From Berberis thunbergii (lineage: Eukaryota > Streptophyta > Magnoliopsida > Ranunculales > Berberidaceae), in contig QNQO01000222.1 in NCBI GenBank assembly GCA_003290165.1, positions 682,001-746,000 of the forward strand: DNA of 64,000 nt, given 5' to 3'. The notes under the pieces are model-generated. The model was not told where the DNA came from, made no database searches, and was given only the letters and a program-made list of their open reading frames with translations. Made by a program: the position numbers and the translations under genes. This document shows, in pieces, positions 12,601-27,600 of the stretch (within the stretch, counting starts at the first letter, position 1; each line of letters starts with the position of its first letter).

Positions 12601-15600
12601 CATTGACCCATACAAAGTCTAGCATCTCAATGGAAGTTCCTGGTCTTTTTTTTTTTTTTCATTGTTTATTCGTTTTAGGGGCAATGTTTATTGAATAAAT
12701 TATAGATCAAGATTCTCAATACCAGCTTCTCTGAAACTTTGAGAATCATTTTCAATGCTATGCTACAAACCAAGACTTCAACATTCATCTTGTTCTGTAC
12801 CTCAATTTCAAAATGTTATGAGTTCCTTTCCGACCATATTACCCACATGTGGCGTAAAGAGCCAAAGACGACGTCAATTCACCAACTCCTTAACCATAGG
12901 CCAGATACACAACTTACAATGAAGGCTGCCTTTTTTTCCCATACAATACAAAAAGAGATTGGGGCTTTCCTTGGTTCACCGTAAATGAAAAATAATTTGA
13001 TTTGAAAATATTTTTTCAAAACAAATACATTTTTATGTCCATTTTCAATATGACTGGTGGTGAATAAAAAATGCCTTGCAATTTTTTCTTGTCTTGACTT
13101 ATTATATGCAAATTAGAATTGCCAAAAATATCTTATTCATCCATATTTCCATAATAAGATCATATGGTATGCACATAAACAAAACCATTGAGTGGTAAAA
13201 TTGATTTGCTTTAACCCATTGCATATATGGTAAGTCTTGCAAATCAATTTTCCATTAAAAAATAATTTCACGTTACCTGTCAGGCACCCGCAAATAGAAA
13301 TTTGCATTCATAGTGGATTTACAATGAACCAAGCAAGGCCTAGGAACCATAAACCCAAAAGGGAATCTCAATCAACAGCAATCCTAAAAGCTTACCAAAG
13401 CCAGAATCGTTGCCTAGATATACAACACCGCTAGCCCAAAACTCCCAAGAAAGACAAAAGACAACCACTCGTCAGATACTACTCTTAAGAAAATTTAAGA
13501 AATGATGTAAACAGAATACACGTAAGGTAGCAACTATTAAAATACATTCAAAACTGAAGAAGAAAACGGTGATATTAACTTAAATTTTCAATGATTTGAT
13601 TATGAAATCTTATTTTTGGTTTTTTTTTTTTTTTTCTAATGTTGTCTACTATGCTATCAGATAATAATGAAAAGCTTAAGGCTTTCATGAAATAGTTATG
13701 TAAATCATGACACATGCTCTGACTTACAGCAGCAGAAGTAGCACGTATCTCTCTATAAGCTTCCACTTCATCTGGAAATGCCTGTTCAAGCTCCTCCAGA
13801 AGATGTCGCCGCAGACCCTATGCACCAAAAATAAAATAAGGAGAAAGTCGTTAGAGTTCTCACCAAAGTTGATAGATGGATTCAGCAAGTACAATATGCA
13901 TGCATCTAGCAACAACAGAAAGCCATAGGAAAGCGTTGGTTCATGGGTACGATCAATTATAGTAAGCAGAATCATAACAGAAAAGGACAGCCAGGTCCGG
14001 CCCTGACAGTTTTCGTGCCCAAGGTGAACTCTATAAATGGTGCCCTGTTAATACATAGGATTTAAAAAGAAAATAAACATTTTTTTTGGTGGAATATGAC
14101 GTGTTGAAAAAGGAAACCGAGCAAAAATTAAATTAAGATCGACAAGAAGAAGACATGACCTTGAAAGAGTGAAACCTCATCACCAAGCTTGAAATAGGTC
14201 TCACTCTCTCACTTTTGTTCGCTTGCGCCTGGTGCAATTAAGGGTTTATGAAACACAAAATATGCTTTGGAATTATTTTAATAAAATTCTTTGGTGCCAC
14301 TTCAAGTGAGGTGCCCCATCTTGGGCCTACCCTCAGGGCCATTACTGAGGACAGTCTTTTGATACACCATCTTTCTTGCATGTAATCTTGATAATGAAAT
14401 TTTTACTACAAACCATATGCAACCATAAGGGGAATGTAACAAATCTTTCCATTTGAAGAGCTAAAAATTTTTAATTGACGCGATTTGATTAGTTTGTTAT
14501 TAATTCAAAGATACTCTCACGTGATTTCCAACAGAAGAACACACATAAATGTTATGTTAAATAGTTATTATAAATTAGGACACCTCGTTTGCATAACCTG
14601 AGTGTAGAAAGATGTCAGTGACTGCCATCAATCCCAAGTAGTTGCCACACGCTTGTTTTGCTGCCATCAATCCCAAGTGTGGAAAGATGTCAGTGATTGA
14701 TTTGGATACCTCCCTAAATATTCTGTTGTTCCTCTCCCTCTAAAGAATTCACAAGGATCCTGGACCGATCCATTTGAAATTCATTTGACTATCAGGGACA
14801 GATTCAGACTGTCCAAATTGGTGGTGGACCAAGCTTCTGTCTACTGGGAGAAGGAAGTGGACGCAGGAGCAAAATGTCTGAACTCTTGTAAACATTCCCT
14901 CCAAACCACTAGGGAGAAAGGGTAAGAGCGAAGCAGGTGATTAATGTTCTCCAGATCTCTGCCACAGAGCACATAAAGGTTGGGTAAAATCAGCTCTCCT
15001 GTTTATTTATCCACTGTCAGGAGCCTGCCATTGATAACAGTCCAGAGAAGGAAACAAGCCCTTGGAGGAACATCTTTGATCCAAACAATCTTGTGGAGTT
15101 TGTGAGTTCTCAGTTCCTGCTCCGAGAATGCGACTGGGGGAGTGATAAGGTTGTAGCACTGTCTGACTGCCAACCCAACCCATCTGGACTACTATCGCAC
15201 AGCCAAGTGTCATCCTCTTCATAAAGATGAATTTGCTCAAGCAGACCCAGTAAGCTCACCATCTGAGGAACCTCCCAATCATTGAGATTTCTTCTTAGTT
15301 GAAAGTCCAAGTTGGATGTGGGTTGATATCTAAATCAGATCTGTAGAACTCCCTGATCTCACCTTGCTTATTGTTGCAGGCATTGAAAATGGCTGAAAAT
15401 TGCAACTTGAGGGGTTAGCCATTTGTCCTCCCAAAAGGATACCTGCTTCCATTGTGAACTTCAATGCTAATGAGCCTTTGCACTTCTGTAGTTCTGTTAT
15501 TCCCCCTATTGATATCACGCTAGGCATTCTCTTCCATAACTTTTAGAATTTCAAGCCAAAAGAATGCCCTCCTTCTCACTGAATATGAATATCGTACCTG

Positions 15601-18600
15601 CAGTTTTGTATGTGCCCAAATCATCTCAAATCACTACCTTAATATATCTATTCTTAAATTCACAAAAAATGCTTGCTTACTAACAGAACTCAACCATTCA
15701 AAACTTCCACATCTCATGCTAATTCTACACAGGTTGCTTTATAATAGCCCAAAATCCAACTCTAGTTACTCTAAATCATTTCCCGTCTTATTATTTGTCA
15801 TGTAACTGCTTTCCTTGACTATGACCTGAGACACTCACTGAAAGCGAAAATAAAATTCCAAATACTAATGATACTTAATTCAGGATGTTATCTAAACAGA
15901 TTTTTCAACTGTAATGCATAACCTGTCCAACCGAGCCCATAGTAATCTCAGATGGCCATCAAGGGGGATAAAACAGAACAGACTGCCCCTAACATAACCA
16001 AGAGTGACTAACTACCTTATCCGATAAAAAATGTTCAAGAATAGACTCCCAGCAAAAGGAACAGTTAGAGATGTAAATATGTACTTTAATTTGCAATGAC
16101 AGCCAATCCACAAATCCACATTGAATAACATATCACAATTATCCCACTAATGACAAAGCTCTGAATCTGCAGAAAATCTGAGGCACAGTTATTTCCATAG
16201 ACGGCAGTGATTTACATTAGGTTCAATCGAAAAAAGAAAGAAAGAAACTATAATGATAAATCCATATACCACTATTCCAAAACTAGCATCCATTCTAACC
16301 CACTAAGACAGACCAGGTTCTAGTGTTGTCTTCTAAAGTTTCTCCTTGATACCCATGTTCTTTCATGGTCTACTCGAGTCCAGAGAGCTTGTTGTCCACA
16401 TGTTGGTAGAAAAACATTACCCCTCCCAGATCCTTCCAAGAAAAAGGATCAAGTTCTAAAATCTGCATGATAGAGTCATAATGTACAACCTATTTGGGCC
16501 TTGCTACTTAGCAGGTGACTGAAGCCCATCTGGAACCATTGTAAAGCATAAACGAGTTCATACATACAAAATGCGACATATCTTAAAATCGATGACTACA
16601 ATAGTTAAGGATTGAATCTTTGATCTCTTATTTGACTAGCTGAGTAGCCCTGCTCAAGGCACCTGTCAACAATACTAAAAATTTAACAACATATGCAAAA
16701 CTTTAGAACAACCAAAATGAGAAGCATAATTCCATCCACTAGGATGGGATAGAAGAATGATGTTTCAGTAACATCCTGTTGCAATAAATAATAAATGCAG
16801 GCAATGAGCACCACGCTGTTCAATATTGATGAACTTATACCACACATGCAACCCCACCAAGAAATGGGTTCAAATCCATAGATAATGCAAATCCAGATCG
16901 AATACAACAGTAATGCACCTTGGATTCTACTAGTCAAGGACATAAAAAGTTATCAATCAAGTCTGATAGTTAAATGTCATTAATTTGTCAAAATAGAAAG
17001 ATAGCAGGAATCAAATTATAGAATTCATCAAAGTTCATCCGAAACATGTCATTGACTGGTAGAAGAATCAACAAAGGTTACTATTAGTGTGAACTTAAAC
17101 CAGGATAAAAGAGTACCTTAAAGGCGTCAGTTTTGCCTTTGGTGATCTGGTTCTTGGCAATGCAACTATTGAGAACGTCCCTATTGAATTCATCCGGGTT
17201 CTTCCCATCGTCGATCAAGCTATAAAATCCAATAAAGTTGATACAGAATATAAGTGAGTAATCTCATTCCAGAATAAGCTTGTAAAATAAGAACTCATCG
17301 GAATAAACCAAAGCAGAAACAAATTCTTTCAAATTCTAAATGAACATGCAAATTCAGCAATTCATTGGAAGAAATTAAAATGGAGCATACACTAAGGCCA
17401 TAAACAAGCATTCAAAATCTAGAACTAGTCAGAATAAGTTAGAGCAAAGAGAGAAATACCCAGTTCCCTAAATCCATATAAACATGCAAATCTTTAAATT
17501 ATCATAAGATGCTAAAGTAGGAAAACAAATATATACATATACACCCGATGCCAATAGAAACAAACATGGAACTGAAGAACTTGTCAGCAGGTGGATAAAA
17601 GTGCCCAGGTCCCTATAGTTTCCCAATAGCAGTTTTCAAGAACTGTTGCCATTTTTTGTAAGAGATCATTTATTGGGGGCTCGATTGTACTCTTGCGACG
17701 CTTGTGTCCAAGAAAAATGGGGCTTGTTGTCTTAAGAACTTTAGGCCAATAAATACCCTTCAGTTCATAGAGGAGTGTACAAAAGTTTGGCTAAGATGAT
17801 GGTGAGCAGGGTGAAGGTATGCATGAAAGACAATTTCCGGGTGCTTTCATGAAAGTGGGGAAAATCCTTGGCATCCTCATGGAAATATAAATGATTAACT
17901 CTACATGGAGGCCAAGTGTCCAGTTTGGTCTGTAGATTTGACTTTTAAGGCATACGAACGTGTTATTGAGATTTTCTCTTTACATGTTGAGAAGAATGTA
18001 GCAAAAAAGTTTGGTGGGTTAAAGCATGCTTCTCATCATCCCACTTTTCTCCTTTTTGGTCCTTGTGAATGGATCTACAGATTAGTAAAAAGGGGAAGAG
18101 TACCAAGGAGACAATTTATTTTCTCTTTACGACCGTTTCGGGTTCAAGGCGAGGGAAGAAGGTCCTTGTGTGACTCATTTGGGATACCATCATGATGATT
18201 TTGACAAATTCCAATTCAAGTTATTGGGAATACCTCTGAGGTTGAAGATTAACTTTGCCATGAGTGGGATGCTTGGGGTGGGAGAAGGTGTAGAATCGGG
18301 GGACTTATCAAAAGTGAGTGGCGAGATCAGTTATTTTCCTTCCATTTATCTTGGCCTTCCTTTGAGAGATAACTTAAAATCAAAGCGAGCTAGGCAACCC
18401 AAGATTGAATCTCTTGAAAATGGAGTTGCCACATGGAAATCCGACACTTTTATCAAAGGAAGGGAGACTCACTCCAATGTCCTTCCTAATATTTTTATCT
18501 ATTATCTCTCAATTCTTCCATTTGTCTTCATCATCATTAATCATTTTTCACAAGTCGAAACAATACAAAAGTTATCTGCAACTTCCTGCAAAAAGGTGTC

Positions 18601-21600
18601 CGTCACAGGTTTTCATGAGGTCAGGGGAAGATTGGCGGAGCACAAGGATACAGGACACGAACACGCATGTCGTGTCGGACAAAGATACGACACGACAACT
18701 CAACAATTTCCAAAAAATTAGGACTCGGCGACACGGTCAAACTTTACTTTTATTTTTTTTATAACTCATATGAACATAAACAACCTAAAGCTTAAAATTA
18801 TTTAAAATTTTTACTTTTGAAGCTGAAAGATGAGAGTTTAACAAGAGAAATAAAAAATTTAAAGAGATGCATAGATAGTTAAAATTTACTGCAGAATGTA
18901 TCTAATTTACAAATTGTTTCAAAATAGTGTGTAGTTGTGTATCTAAGAGCAAAATAGTCATCAGAAGCAGAGAAATTACATATAAAAATACACCTTTTGT
19001 GTATATTGTATCTAATTTAGAGGGAACGAATAAACGACCTTGATGACGCCTGATGTACCACCAAATGAAAATCAAGAGTCAAGAACCCTCATACCGAGAA
19101 CGGCGTGAAGTACTCTAACTGAAACAACTCCTCTCCCTGCTGAAGGAATCAAAGAATTGGTGATTGCAATTGAGTGCAGCAGAACTGGTGTTTATTCAAG
19201 TACTTTTGAAAACTAGCAAGAAAACCAGGAAAATAAAGGGAAAAACCCAAGAAAAAAATGAAAAAACCCACTAGGCCATGTCGGGACCGTGTCGTTGCCG
19301 TGTCAATCTTAGTCAATGTGTCCTAACCGTTGACCGCGCGTCGGATACGTGTCAATTGCGTGTCGAACGCGAGTTCGTGTCCGACACGTATCCGATTCTC
19401 AACACGGGAGTTTTTCAAAGAGTTTGTGCATCCTTGGCGGAGCCACATACAGCCTAAAGGGGCACCACTCTGTTAAATCATTCTATGCCCCCTCAACTTC
19501 AGAAATCCAAATTTATAAAGATAATTATTTAGTCCCATGATTTTTATTTCCATTTGAATCTTATAAATGGTTTCTATCCCCTTAAATTTATGTAAATTGC
19601 ACTCTTTAATACCTTATTTAATACGTGAGTCCCATATTTTTTTCTACTTAGTAGTAACGAACCCCTAATTTTACCAAATAAATCTTCACACCCTAAATTT
19701 CCACATACCTAGGCGGGTCAAAATGCCCAACTAACATTTTGCCTAACATACAATTACATTGAAGTGTTATGAAAAATCAAATTTCATCTGATCATATCAG
19801 ATTTTTGAAAATTTTCATTCTAAGAGCTCAAAAATCTACGGAGATATATAAACTTGTTAATCTTTAGGGATTTTTAGAATACCACAACACTAATTCGAAA
19901 TTTGACATCTCCCTGGAAGATGAGAAATTCGACATACACCCTAGATTGTCGGATTCTTGTTTAAGGTTACAGTTTGTCCTTGGACCATGATTGACCAAAA
20001 GTCATGATGTCCAACTCAAGTGCCTTTCTTGCCCAGATTCTCATGTTCAAATTCAAATTGTGGGATTTTTTAAAAAACTAATCAAAGTTTTAAGTTGCAC
20101 ACTCATGTTTATGTCAATTTTGAATTAGTGTTAGAGGGTATGTCTAAAAATTCTTGATTATTGTATTATTTCTTATGTAAGTGTGTTCTTTTAGTAATAT
20201 TAGTAATACAAATATAGTAATATTGTAATTGAGCGTATTTAGTAACAATCCATAATAGTTAGGGCATTGATTTTCAATTAGGGTTAGGTTTGTTTTCTTG
20301 CCAAAGAAATTAGGACAATTATAAATAAGATGTGGATTGTTCATTGTTAGACAGTTGATTGAATAAAAAAATATTTATTTTGTTTACTTGTATTTATCAT
20401 AGTATTCAATTCAATTCTTGCTTTGTATTTCAGTTCCTACTTAGTTATGGTTTTAATTAGGGGTGGGCATCCCATCCTGCAATCCCGATCCTGTCCCGTC
20501 CCAATTTCTCTGGTCTTATTGGGATTGATCAATCTCATCCTGATCTCGTCCCAATCTAGAGTTGGATGGGATCGGGATGGAGATTTTCAATCCCGCCAAT
20601 CCCGTCCCATTCCAAACTGATTTTTTATATTTATTATCAATATTAGTTCATAATTTTAGTTATTATCAAAGCAGGATTTCAATCTTGTGCCTTCAAATTT
20701 AGCTATTTTGATGTAAAATTGATCTTCTACTGCATAATTATATCAAATTTTCTTCTGGAAGGTTCAATGTTTTATCAGAATTTGGGTTATGCAATAATTT
20801 CCCAAGTAGTCAATTTTGGAAGAATTTGAGTTATTTAGGGAACATACGAAGAATTTTGTATAAGAGAGAATTTTATGAAATCATAGAATCTGGAATGCAA
20901 TGCATAATATGAGTATTGTTTTCACAAAACATTTAGACTTTCAAGCCAGTGGACAAATATTGGAGAAGCTAAAACATATGTCCTTCACATTGCATTCTGG
21001 GGCTTCTAGTATACTGATTCCCTTTTTAAGTTTTGTTCTTCAAACTGATGATGAGCTATGGCTTTGATAAGGCGGCCGATCTTAGCTCATTCCACTATGA
21101 TTCATTTGTTAGCTTGCAGAGATGAACAATAAAATGGGTATGTGCTCTCATACAAAGGAAATAAGATTAAAAAGTAACTCTGTAAGTAATTATGATATGA
21201 TGTTTAAATGTTGAGTTTACAGTATAATTTGTTTAAGAGTTAAATTTCAACCCCAAAGATTTTTGGTTTCTTTTTATCACCAAACAAATACTGGTCATCT
21301 CCTGCTGCACTATTACAAGTCTGCAAATTTGTACTTTCTTTGTGATATGCATGAGTATTCGAAACAACCCTATTGAAGTTTGACACCCCATTGATAGATA
21401 GAGAAAATTCATTATGAGTTTTGATTGTGTTGGCACTGCCTCATTGGTCCAATGTATTTGGTGTCGAGAAGACTCTGTATTTTGAGTTTAGTGCATGAGG
21501 AGCAACCCCTTTGGATTGTAGAACAGTATTCATCTTCTCTAAGTTGTTTTCAAGAACTCAGAATCTCAGCAGTCATAGGAACTTGAGAGCAAAACAGAGA

Positions 21601-24600
21601 TGCATGAAGTGTAGGTAGTTGATCCATTAGCATTTCCTATCAGATTTTCACAATACTTGACCAGGAGATGGGAGCATGCTGATTCCGTCCCGTCCCGAAT
21701 CCGTTTGGGATGGGACGAGGTTGGGATGAGATCTATCCCGTCCCGATCCTGAAGGAACGAGATGGGATAGAAATGAGGTCCACCCCATCCCGTCCTGTGC
21801 CCACCCCTAGTTTCAATTCTAACAATTGATATTAGAGAAACAGTTCAAGTTATTTGGTTCAATTTGAAGAAAATTTGTTTGAAAAGAAACGATGAAGACG
21901 ACAAAAGATTGGAAGAACCAACTCCTAGGATTGGGACAAAAGATGGAAGAAATGATTGAGACAACCTTATAGTTAGTGAGAGCATGGAACTGAGGTTGGA
22001 AAAAATTATGGCTGGCAGTGGAGAGGCCAATAGACCCCAAACAACACCAATGACCGCCATCCAAATCGTTGGCCTCCCTCCTCCTTCAACTCAGCAACAG
22101 GTGCAACACCACCAGCTCCTGATGCAACCACTCCAATAGCAACACCTTCTCTCCTTGTTTCTCCCTCAACCGATCAACACTACCTTGTGTCTGTCGATTG
22201 ACACCCCCAACAAACGACCAGTCCACAGGCGACCACCCCTTCAATCGCAGGAAAAATGTCCAAATCGATCACAACAACCTTCCCCAGTCGATTGACCCTT
22301 CCCCTCGATTCAGTCAATCGAATCCCTATCATAGTCGATCAATCTCCTCATCCTCTGGATCAATCAAACGAACCCACCCACTCCCCTCCTCTGACGATCC
22401 TAGTCCCTTCCACTACCCCCACACCCACCCCTCTTCACCCTTCGTCCTCAATCAAAACCCCTCCTGCTTCAGTTGAGAAGAGGAAGTAGAGAATTTTTTT
22501 TAAATGTCCCTACTCCAAAATTTTATTTCAGTCCCTGCCCATTTATTTTTATTTGAGCCAAACGTTGATCGGACCCTAATCGATTCAGGAGCGATATGAG
22601 ATTTATTGGGATTAATCAAAATTAATCGAAATTATTTTACCTACATTTTATACACATAGTTTTTCTATTCTTCTATAATATGTTTACTACAAATTTTTTT
22701 TTAAATAATGAAGAATGAAGTAAACTCCGCCCATGGCAATAGCCGGTCCCAAGCTCAGATAAAGGAGGGTTGGTGTTAGGCTTGTGATAGCCAACTGTAA
22801 AAAAACTCGTCACATCCCTTTACATGGAATTTTGTTCAAAAAGATTAATGCAGAAAGATAAAGTGTACCCCGCTATAAGAGTGACAAATGAGCAAGGTGC
22901 ACTACAGCGGCACCCGGCTGTAGTGTTAAATAGGCAAGGGTTCTCGCACCATTTTGGACAGGGGTGGCTAAAAAAGCTAGTCCAGGTTAGAGCTAGAGAT
23001 AGAATGATTAGATTAGCCTCTTGGAATATAGGAACCTTGACGGGTAAGTCAATAGAATTAGTGGATGCCCTGCGTAGAAGGAATATAAACATAGTTTGTC
23101 TCCAGTAGACAAAGTGAAAGGGGAACAAGGCTAAAGATTTAGGAGGGTCCAACTCTTCTATTTTGGTAAAGATGAAATTAGGAACGAGGTGGGAATAGTA
23201 GTAGATAAAGTTTTTAAGGATGCAGTAGTCAACGTTAGGAGGTTTGGGGATAGAATCATAAGTATTAAATTAGCTTTAGACCTAGAGATAGTGTGTATGC
23301 ACCCCAAGTGGGTTTAGACGAGGAGACTAAGAAGGGTTTTTGGGACTCTTTACAGGAGTTAATTATTTGGATTCCTTCTTCCAATAGGGTTTTTCTAGGC
23401 GGGGATTTGAATGGCCATATCGGTAAGGATATAGTTGGGTATGAGAGGGTACATGGAGGTCAAGGCCTTGGGGATCGAAACATTATGGGGATTTCTATTC
23501 TAGATTTTACTTTAGCTAAGGATTTTGGGATTATGAATACTTTTTATAAGAGGGAAAATTACTTGGTGACCTTTGCGAATGGGCGCAATAGAAATCATAT
23601 TTTATTTTCTTGTTAGGAGACACGATTTAGGTAGGTGTAAAAATTGTAAGGTTATACCAGAGAAGTGTCTAACAAACCAACATAGGTTGTTAGTCCTCAA
23701 TTTTTGTCTTAAGAGTAGGGGTCGTATTGCTAAAGAACAAGTTAGACCGAGAATTATGTGGTGGACCTTACAGGGAGATGTGTGCCAAAATTTTAGAAAA
23801 AAAATTTGGGTGGCCAGTCAGTTTCAGAGGGTTGGGAGAATCTAGAACCAAAGGATAGGACTAGTTACGCAGATCTTTTTGAACATTTGGCAAACCAAAT
23901 AAGAAGATGTGCGAAGGAAGAGTTAGGAGAGGCCAAAAGATGAGGTGTATATGATAAGGACACGGTGGTGGAACACTGATGTGCAACAAACCATTGCGAA
24001 AAAAAAGATGTTTTAATGAGTGGCAAATAGATAGATGTCTAGAGTTTTATGAGCTTTATAAGCAAGCTAAGAAGTTGAGTAGTAAAGCAGTCAGGGAAGC
24101 TAAGAAGAGAGCATATGATGATCTGTAAAATAGGCTAGGTACAAAGGAAGGGGAGAATGATATTTTCAAAATAGCTAAAGCTAGAGAACGAAAAACTAAG
24201 GACTTGAGTCATGTTAAGTGTGTTAAGCATGAGGATGGAAGAGTTTTAATACAGGATAAAGCTATTTTAGATAGATGAAATGATTACTTTTAGGAAAATG
24301 ATGGAAGGATTACTTTTTGGAACCTACTTAATGGAGCGCATGTAGGAGAGCTAAACTTGGAAGAGTATGCTTCACAGGAAGGGAGACATCGCGTGTTCCA
24401 TCGCAGAGTTAGTGCCACAGAAGTGAGAGAAGCTTTAAAAAGAAAAAAGACATGGAAGGCAGTTGAACCGGATGATATACCAATTGAACCGTGAAAATGT
24501 CTGGAGAAGTTGGGATTCAATGGCTAACTAAGCTATTTAATAGGATTTTGGAAACAAAAAAATGTCAGATTCGTGGAGGCATAGCATTGTGGTACCAATT

Positions 24601-27600
24601 TATAAGAACAAAGGGGATATTCAAAATTGCTCGAACTATAGAGGGATAAAGCTTATGAATCATACAATGAAACTTTGGGAGAGGGTTATCGAACGAAGAC
24701 TTGGGAGTTTAACCACGGTTTCGGAGAATCAATTTGGATTTATGTTGGGTAGGTCTACTACGGAGGTCATCTTCCTGCTTAGGCAAATTATAGAAAAGTA
24801 TCGAGAGGAACGTAAGAGTTTGCATATGGTTTTTATTGATCTGGAGAAAGCTTACGATAGGGTCCTAGGGAGTTAATTTGGTGGGTGCTTGAAAGGAAGA
24901 AAATGTCTCAAATGTTAAGTCGATATCATCAAACATATGTATGAAGGGGCTGTAACAAGTGTTCGCTCAATGGGTGGAATGTCCAGTGATTTTTCAATGT
25001 TAGTAGGACTACATCAAGGGTCGGTCTTAAGTCCATATTTGGTCATGGATGAGTTGACAAGACATCTGCAAGAAGATGTACCTTGGTGCATGTTATTTGC
25101 AGATGATATTGTCTTAATTGATGAGACTAGTAAAGGTTTAGGCCAGAAATTGGATAGGTGGCGAGAGGCTTTAGAGAGTAAGGGTTTTACAATTAGTCGT
25201 TCGAATACGGAGTATCTAGTTTGCAACTTTGGTTGTGAATCACGATAGAGGAGTAATGCAATTGAGATTGAAGGTGTGGAGGTCCTAGAGTGTGAGGCTT
25301 TTCGATATCTAGGATCTATAATTCAAAAGAATTGGGTTATTGGAGAAGATGTAGACCATAGGATTAAAGTTAGTTGGCTGAAATGGAGAATGACATCAGG
25401 AGTATTATACGATAGAAGCCTAAAGGATGCCTGCAAGGCTAAAAGGAAAATGCTATAAAACAATTGTTCGACCAGCCATACTATACGGTTCAGAATGTTG
25501 GGCTATTACGGGAGAACATACGCATAGGATGACAGTAGCAGAAATGCGTATGTTAAGGTGGATGTGTGGTAAAACTCTTGAGGATAAAATTAGAAATGAA
25601 AGAATTTGAAAATACTTAGGTGTGGCACTCAAAGAGGACAAAATTAGATAAAGGCATTTAACTTGGTTTGGTCACATGCGGAGGAGACCAAGCACGGCAT
25701 CAATTAGAAAATGTCTAGATTGGCAAGTTGATGGAGGGTGTAGACGAAGGGGACGACCGTTGAAAACTTGGATGAAGGCGGTGAATGAAGACATTATTGA
25801 GCTTGGATTAGGCAATGATATGTGGAAAGACCACATTGCTTGGAGAACCAAATCCATATAGCCGACCCTGAAAATATCGAGAATGGGCTTTGATGATGAT
25901 GATGAATGTATAATGAAGTAGCAGACATCACATACCACAATTTAAAGCAAATTATAACAAAAATAAAAACTCAAATTTAGATAAAGGTGCATTCCATATT
26001 CTTTAGCAAAGCCTATTATGGACGTTTTTCTCTCGTCTTAGATTATATATATATAAATTTTTCATTCTCTGAAACCTTTTCACACACTTGTTATTGCTTT
26101 ATGGGTTAGAATATACATAAGATCAAGGAAAATTTAGAAAAATTAACACTAATTTTCTCTCGTTTATTTACAATATGTACCGTAAGCTGACTAATCGATG
26201 AATTTTGAAAACAAAAACTCGCGGATCACTCAGGTTAGAGATTGTTGAAACAATTAATTCGAAAATCAGAACGCTCTACTAGTGAGATGAGATTAATTCG
26301 GGATTAATCGCTGACAAATCATCGATTTAATAACACAGTTTGAGACCCTAATCCCATCAGGTTATTTTCCACCCAAGCAAACATTTAGTCACGCCACATG
26401 TTCTAACTACTTTTTTATGAGGATTTGGATATTTGCATCCGAATAGATGGACATGTACCACCACAACGATTTGATTTTTCTGGTTGTGATGTTGCAGTTA
26501 TTCACACCACAACCCACAGAATAGTGTGTGCGGTCCAATTTGGGTCAATTTAATGACAAATTTTGAAGACAAGTTTGTGCACAACTTTCAAGTTTCAACT
26601 CAAGTAGTGGATCTTCTTCGAGCTCAGGATTCCTATTGGACTTTATTTTTGTGCCAAGTTTTTCATTTGATTCTTTGGGGTGCAAGCAACTACAAACGCA
26701 AAGTTCGAGGTCGACTTTTGCCCATGCACTTCGCCTTGTGTTCTCTACGTGGCTATTTGTGTTCATTTGACTTTTTCGACTTCAAGCTCAAGGACGAGCT
26801 TCTTCAACCCAGGAGATTGATGTAAGCAACTTCTTTTAGTAATATTGTAATTGGGCTTATTTAATAACAACCTATAATAGTTAGAGCGTTGATTTCCAAT
26901 TAGGGTTTAGGTTTGTTTTCTTACCAGAGGTTGTTCATTGTTAAACAGTTGATTGAATAAAAGAGTAATTATTTTTGTTTACATTTTTATCGTAGATTTA
27001 TTTCAATTCAATTATTGCTTAGTTATAGTTTTAATTCTATCAGTTACTCATTCAAAATTTATCATGTGATATATATCTTAACAACAAGCCCTTTATATAC
27101 TAAGATACCATTCTAGTTGCATGAAATTACATGTAAGAAGACATCTTAATAATATATATAATTTATTTGACTAAATACATTAAGTTAATTATGCTTAGTG
27201 GCTCTCCCCCAAATTAAATTTTGGCTCCGCCACTGCATGGGGGTGAAGTGGGAGGTTTGAAAGCCAAAACTAGTAGAGGATTTGTGTTGGGGAGGGGGGG
27301 GAGGTATTTATAGTTTCGATTCATTTGAATAAATGGATGATCGCAGCATGGACATGGCTTTGGCCCAATGTTAAAAAGAGAATAGCCTTTGGAGAAGAGA
27401 CATCAAGCAAAGGATTATAAGGGAGGGTCTAGGGTGCATTCCAAGGCCTCCCACCAAGGATGCACGGACATGACACGGCGACTCGATAATTTCCAAAAAA
27501 TTAGAACTCGACAACACGGTCAAACTTTACTATTTATTAATTTTTAATTTTTTTTATAATTCATGAACATAAACAACCTAAAGCATAAAATTGTTTAAAT

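Larger units (their letters stand above)
20176..27042 (+). mobile_element. Small-LTR retrotransposon, non-autonomous, with nested insertions
   Basis: LTR 1 (20,176-21,824, enlarged by a hAT) and LTR 2 (26,821-27,042) share TGTAAG...TTTTAGTAATATT, TTGATTTCCAATTAGGG, AACAGTTGATTGAATAAA and TTAATTCTA. Removing the hAT leaves LTR 1 at about 290 bases against 222 for LTR 2. A weak primer site, TGATATTAGAG (21,827-21,837), resembles the initiator Met type. The internal part 21,880-22,490 begins with a [15 protein letters not shown] frame and a P/S/H-rich stretch, perhaps gag. No pol is seen. An RTE LINE fills 22,723-25,911. No 5-base target duplication was found. Confidence 0.65.
18633..27235. mobile_element. 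TIR element (TGGCGGAGCCA ends) enlarged by nested insertions
   Basis: The left terminus TTGGCGGAGC|CACA is itself interrupted by a small hAT at 18,643. The right terminus is TTGGCTCCGCCACTG (27,221-27,235). The ends are inverted copies of about 11 bases. Own sequence is only 19,437-20,175 and 27,043-27,235; the rest is an inserted LTR retrotransposon. No transposase is seen. A flanking duplication is not clear (CAGGGGAA against CATGGGGG at best). Confidence 0.5.

Noticed and set aside
13707..13975. ORFs on both strands around 13.7-13.9 kb as separate genes
   Set aside because: They are shadows or read-through of MED10 exon 4.
22198..22489. Proline/serine-rich protein gene
   Set aside because: Low-complexity frame inside the internal region of a retrotransposon, broken upstream; at most a gag remnant.
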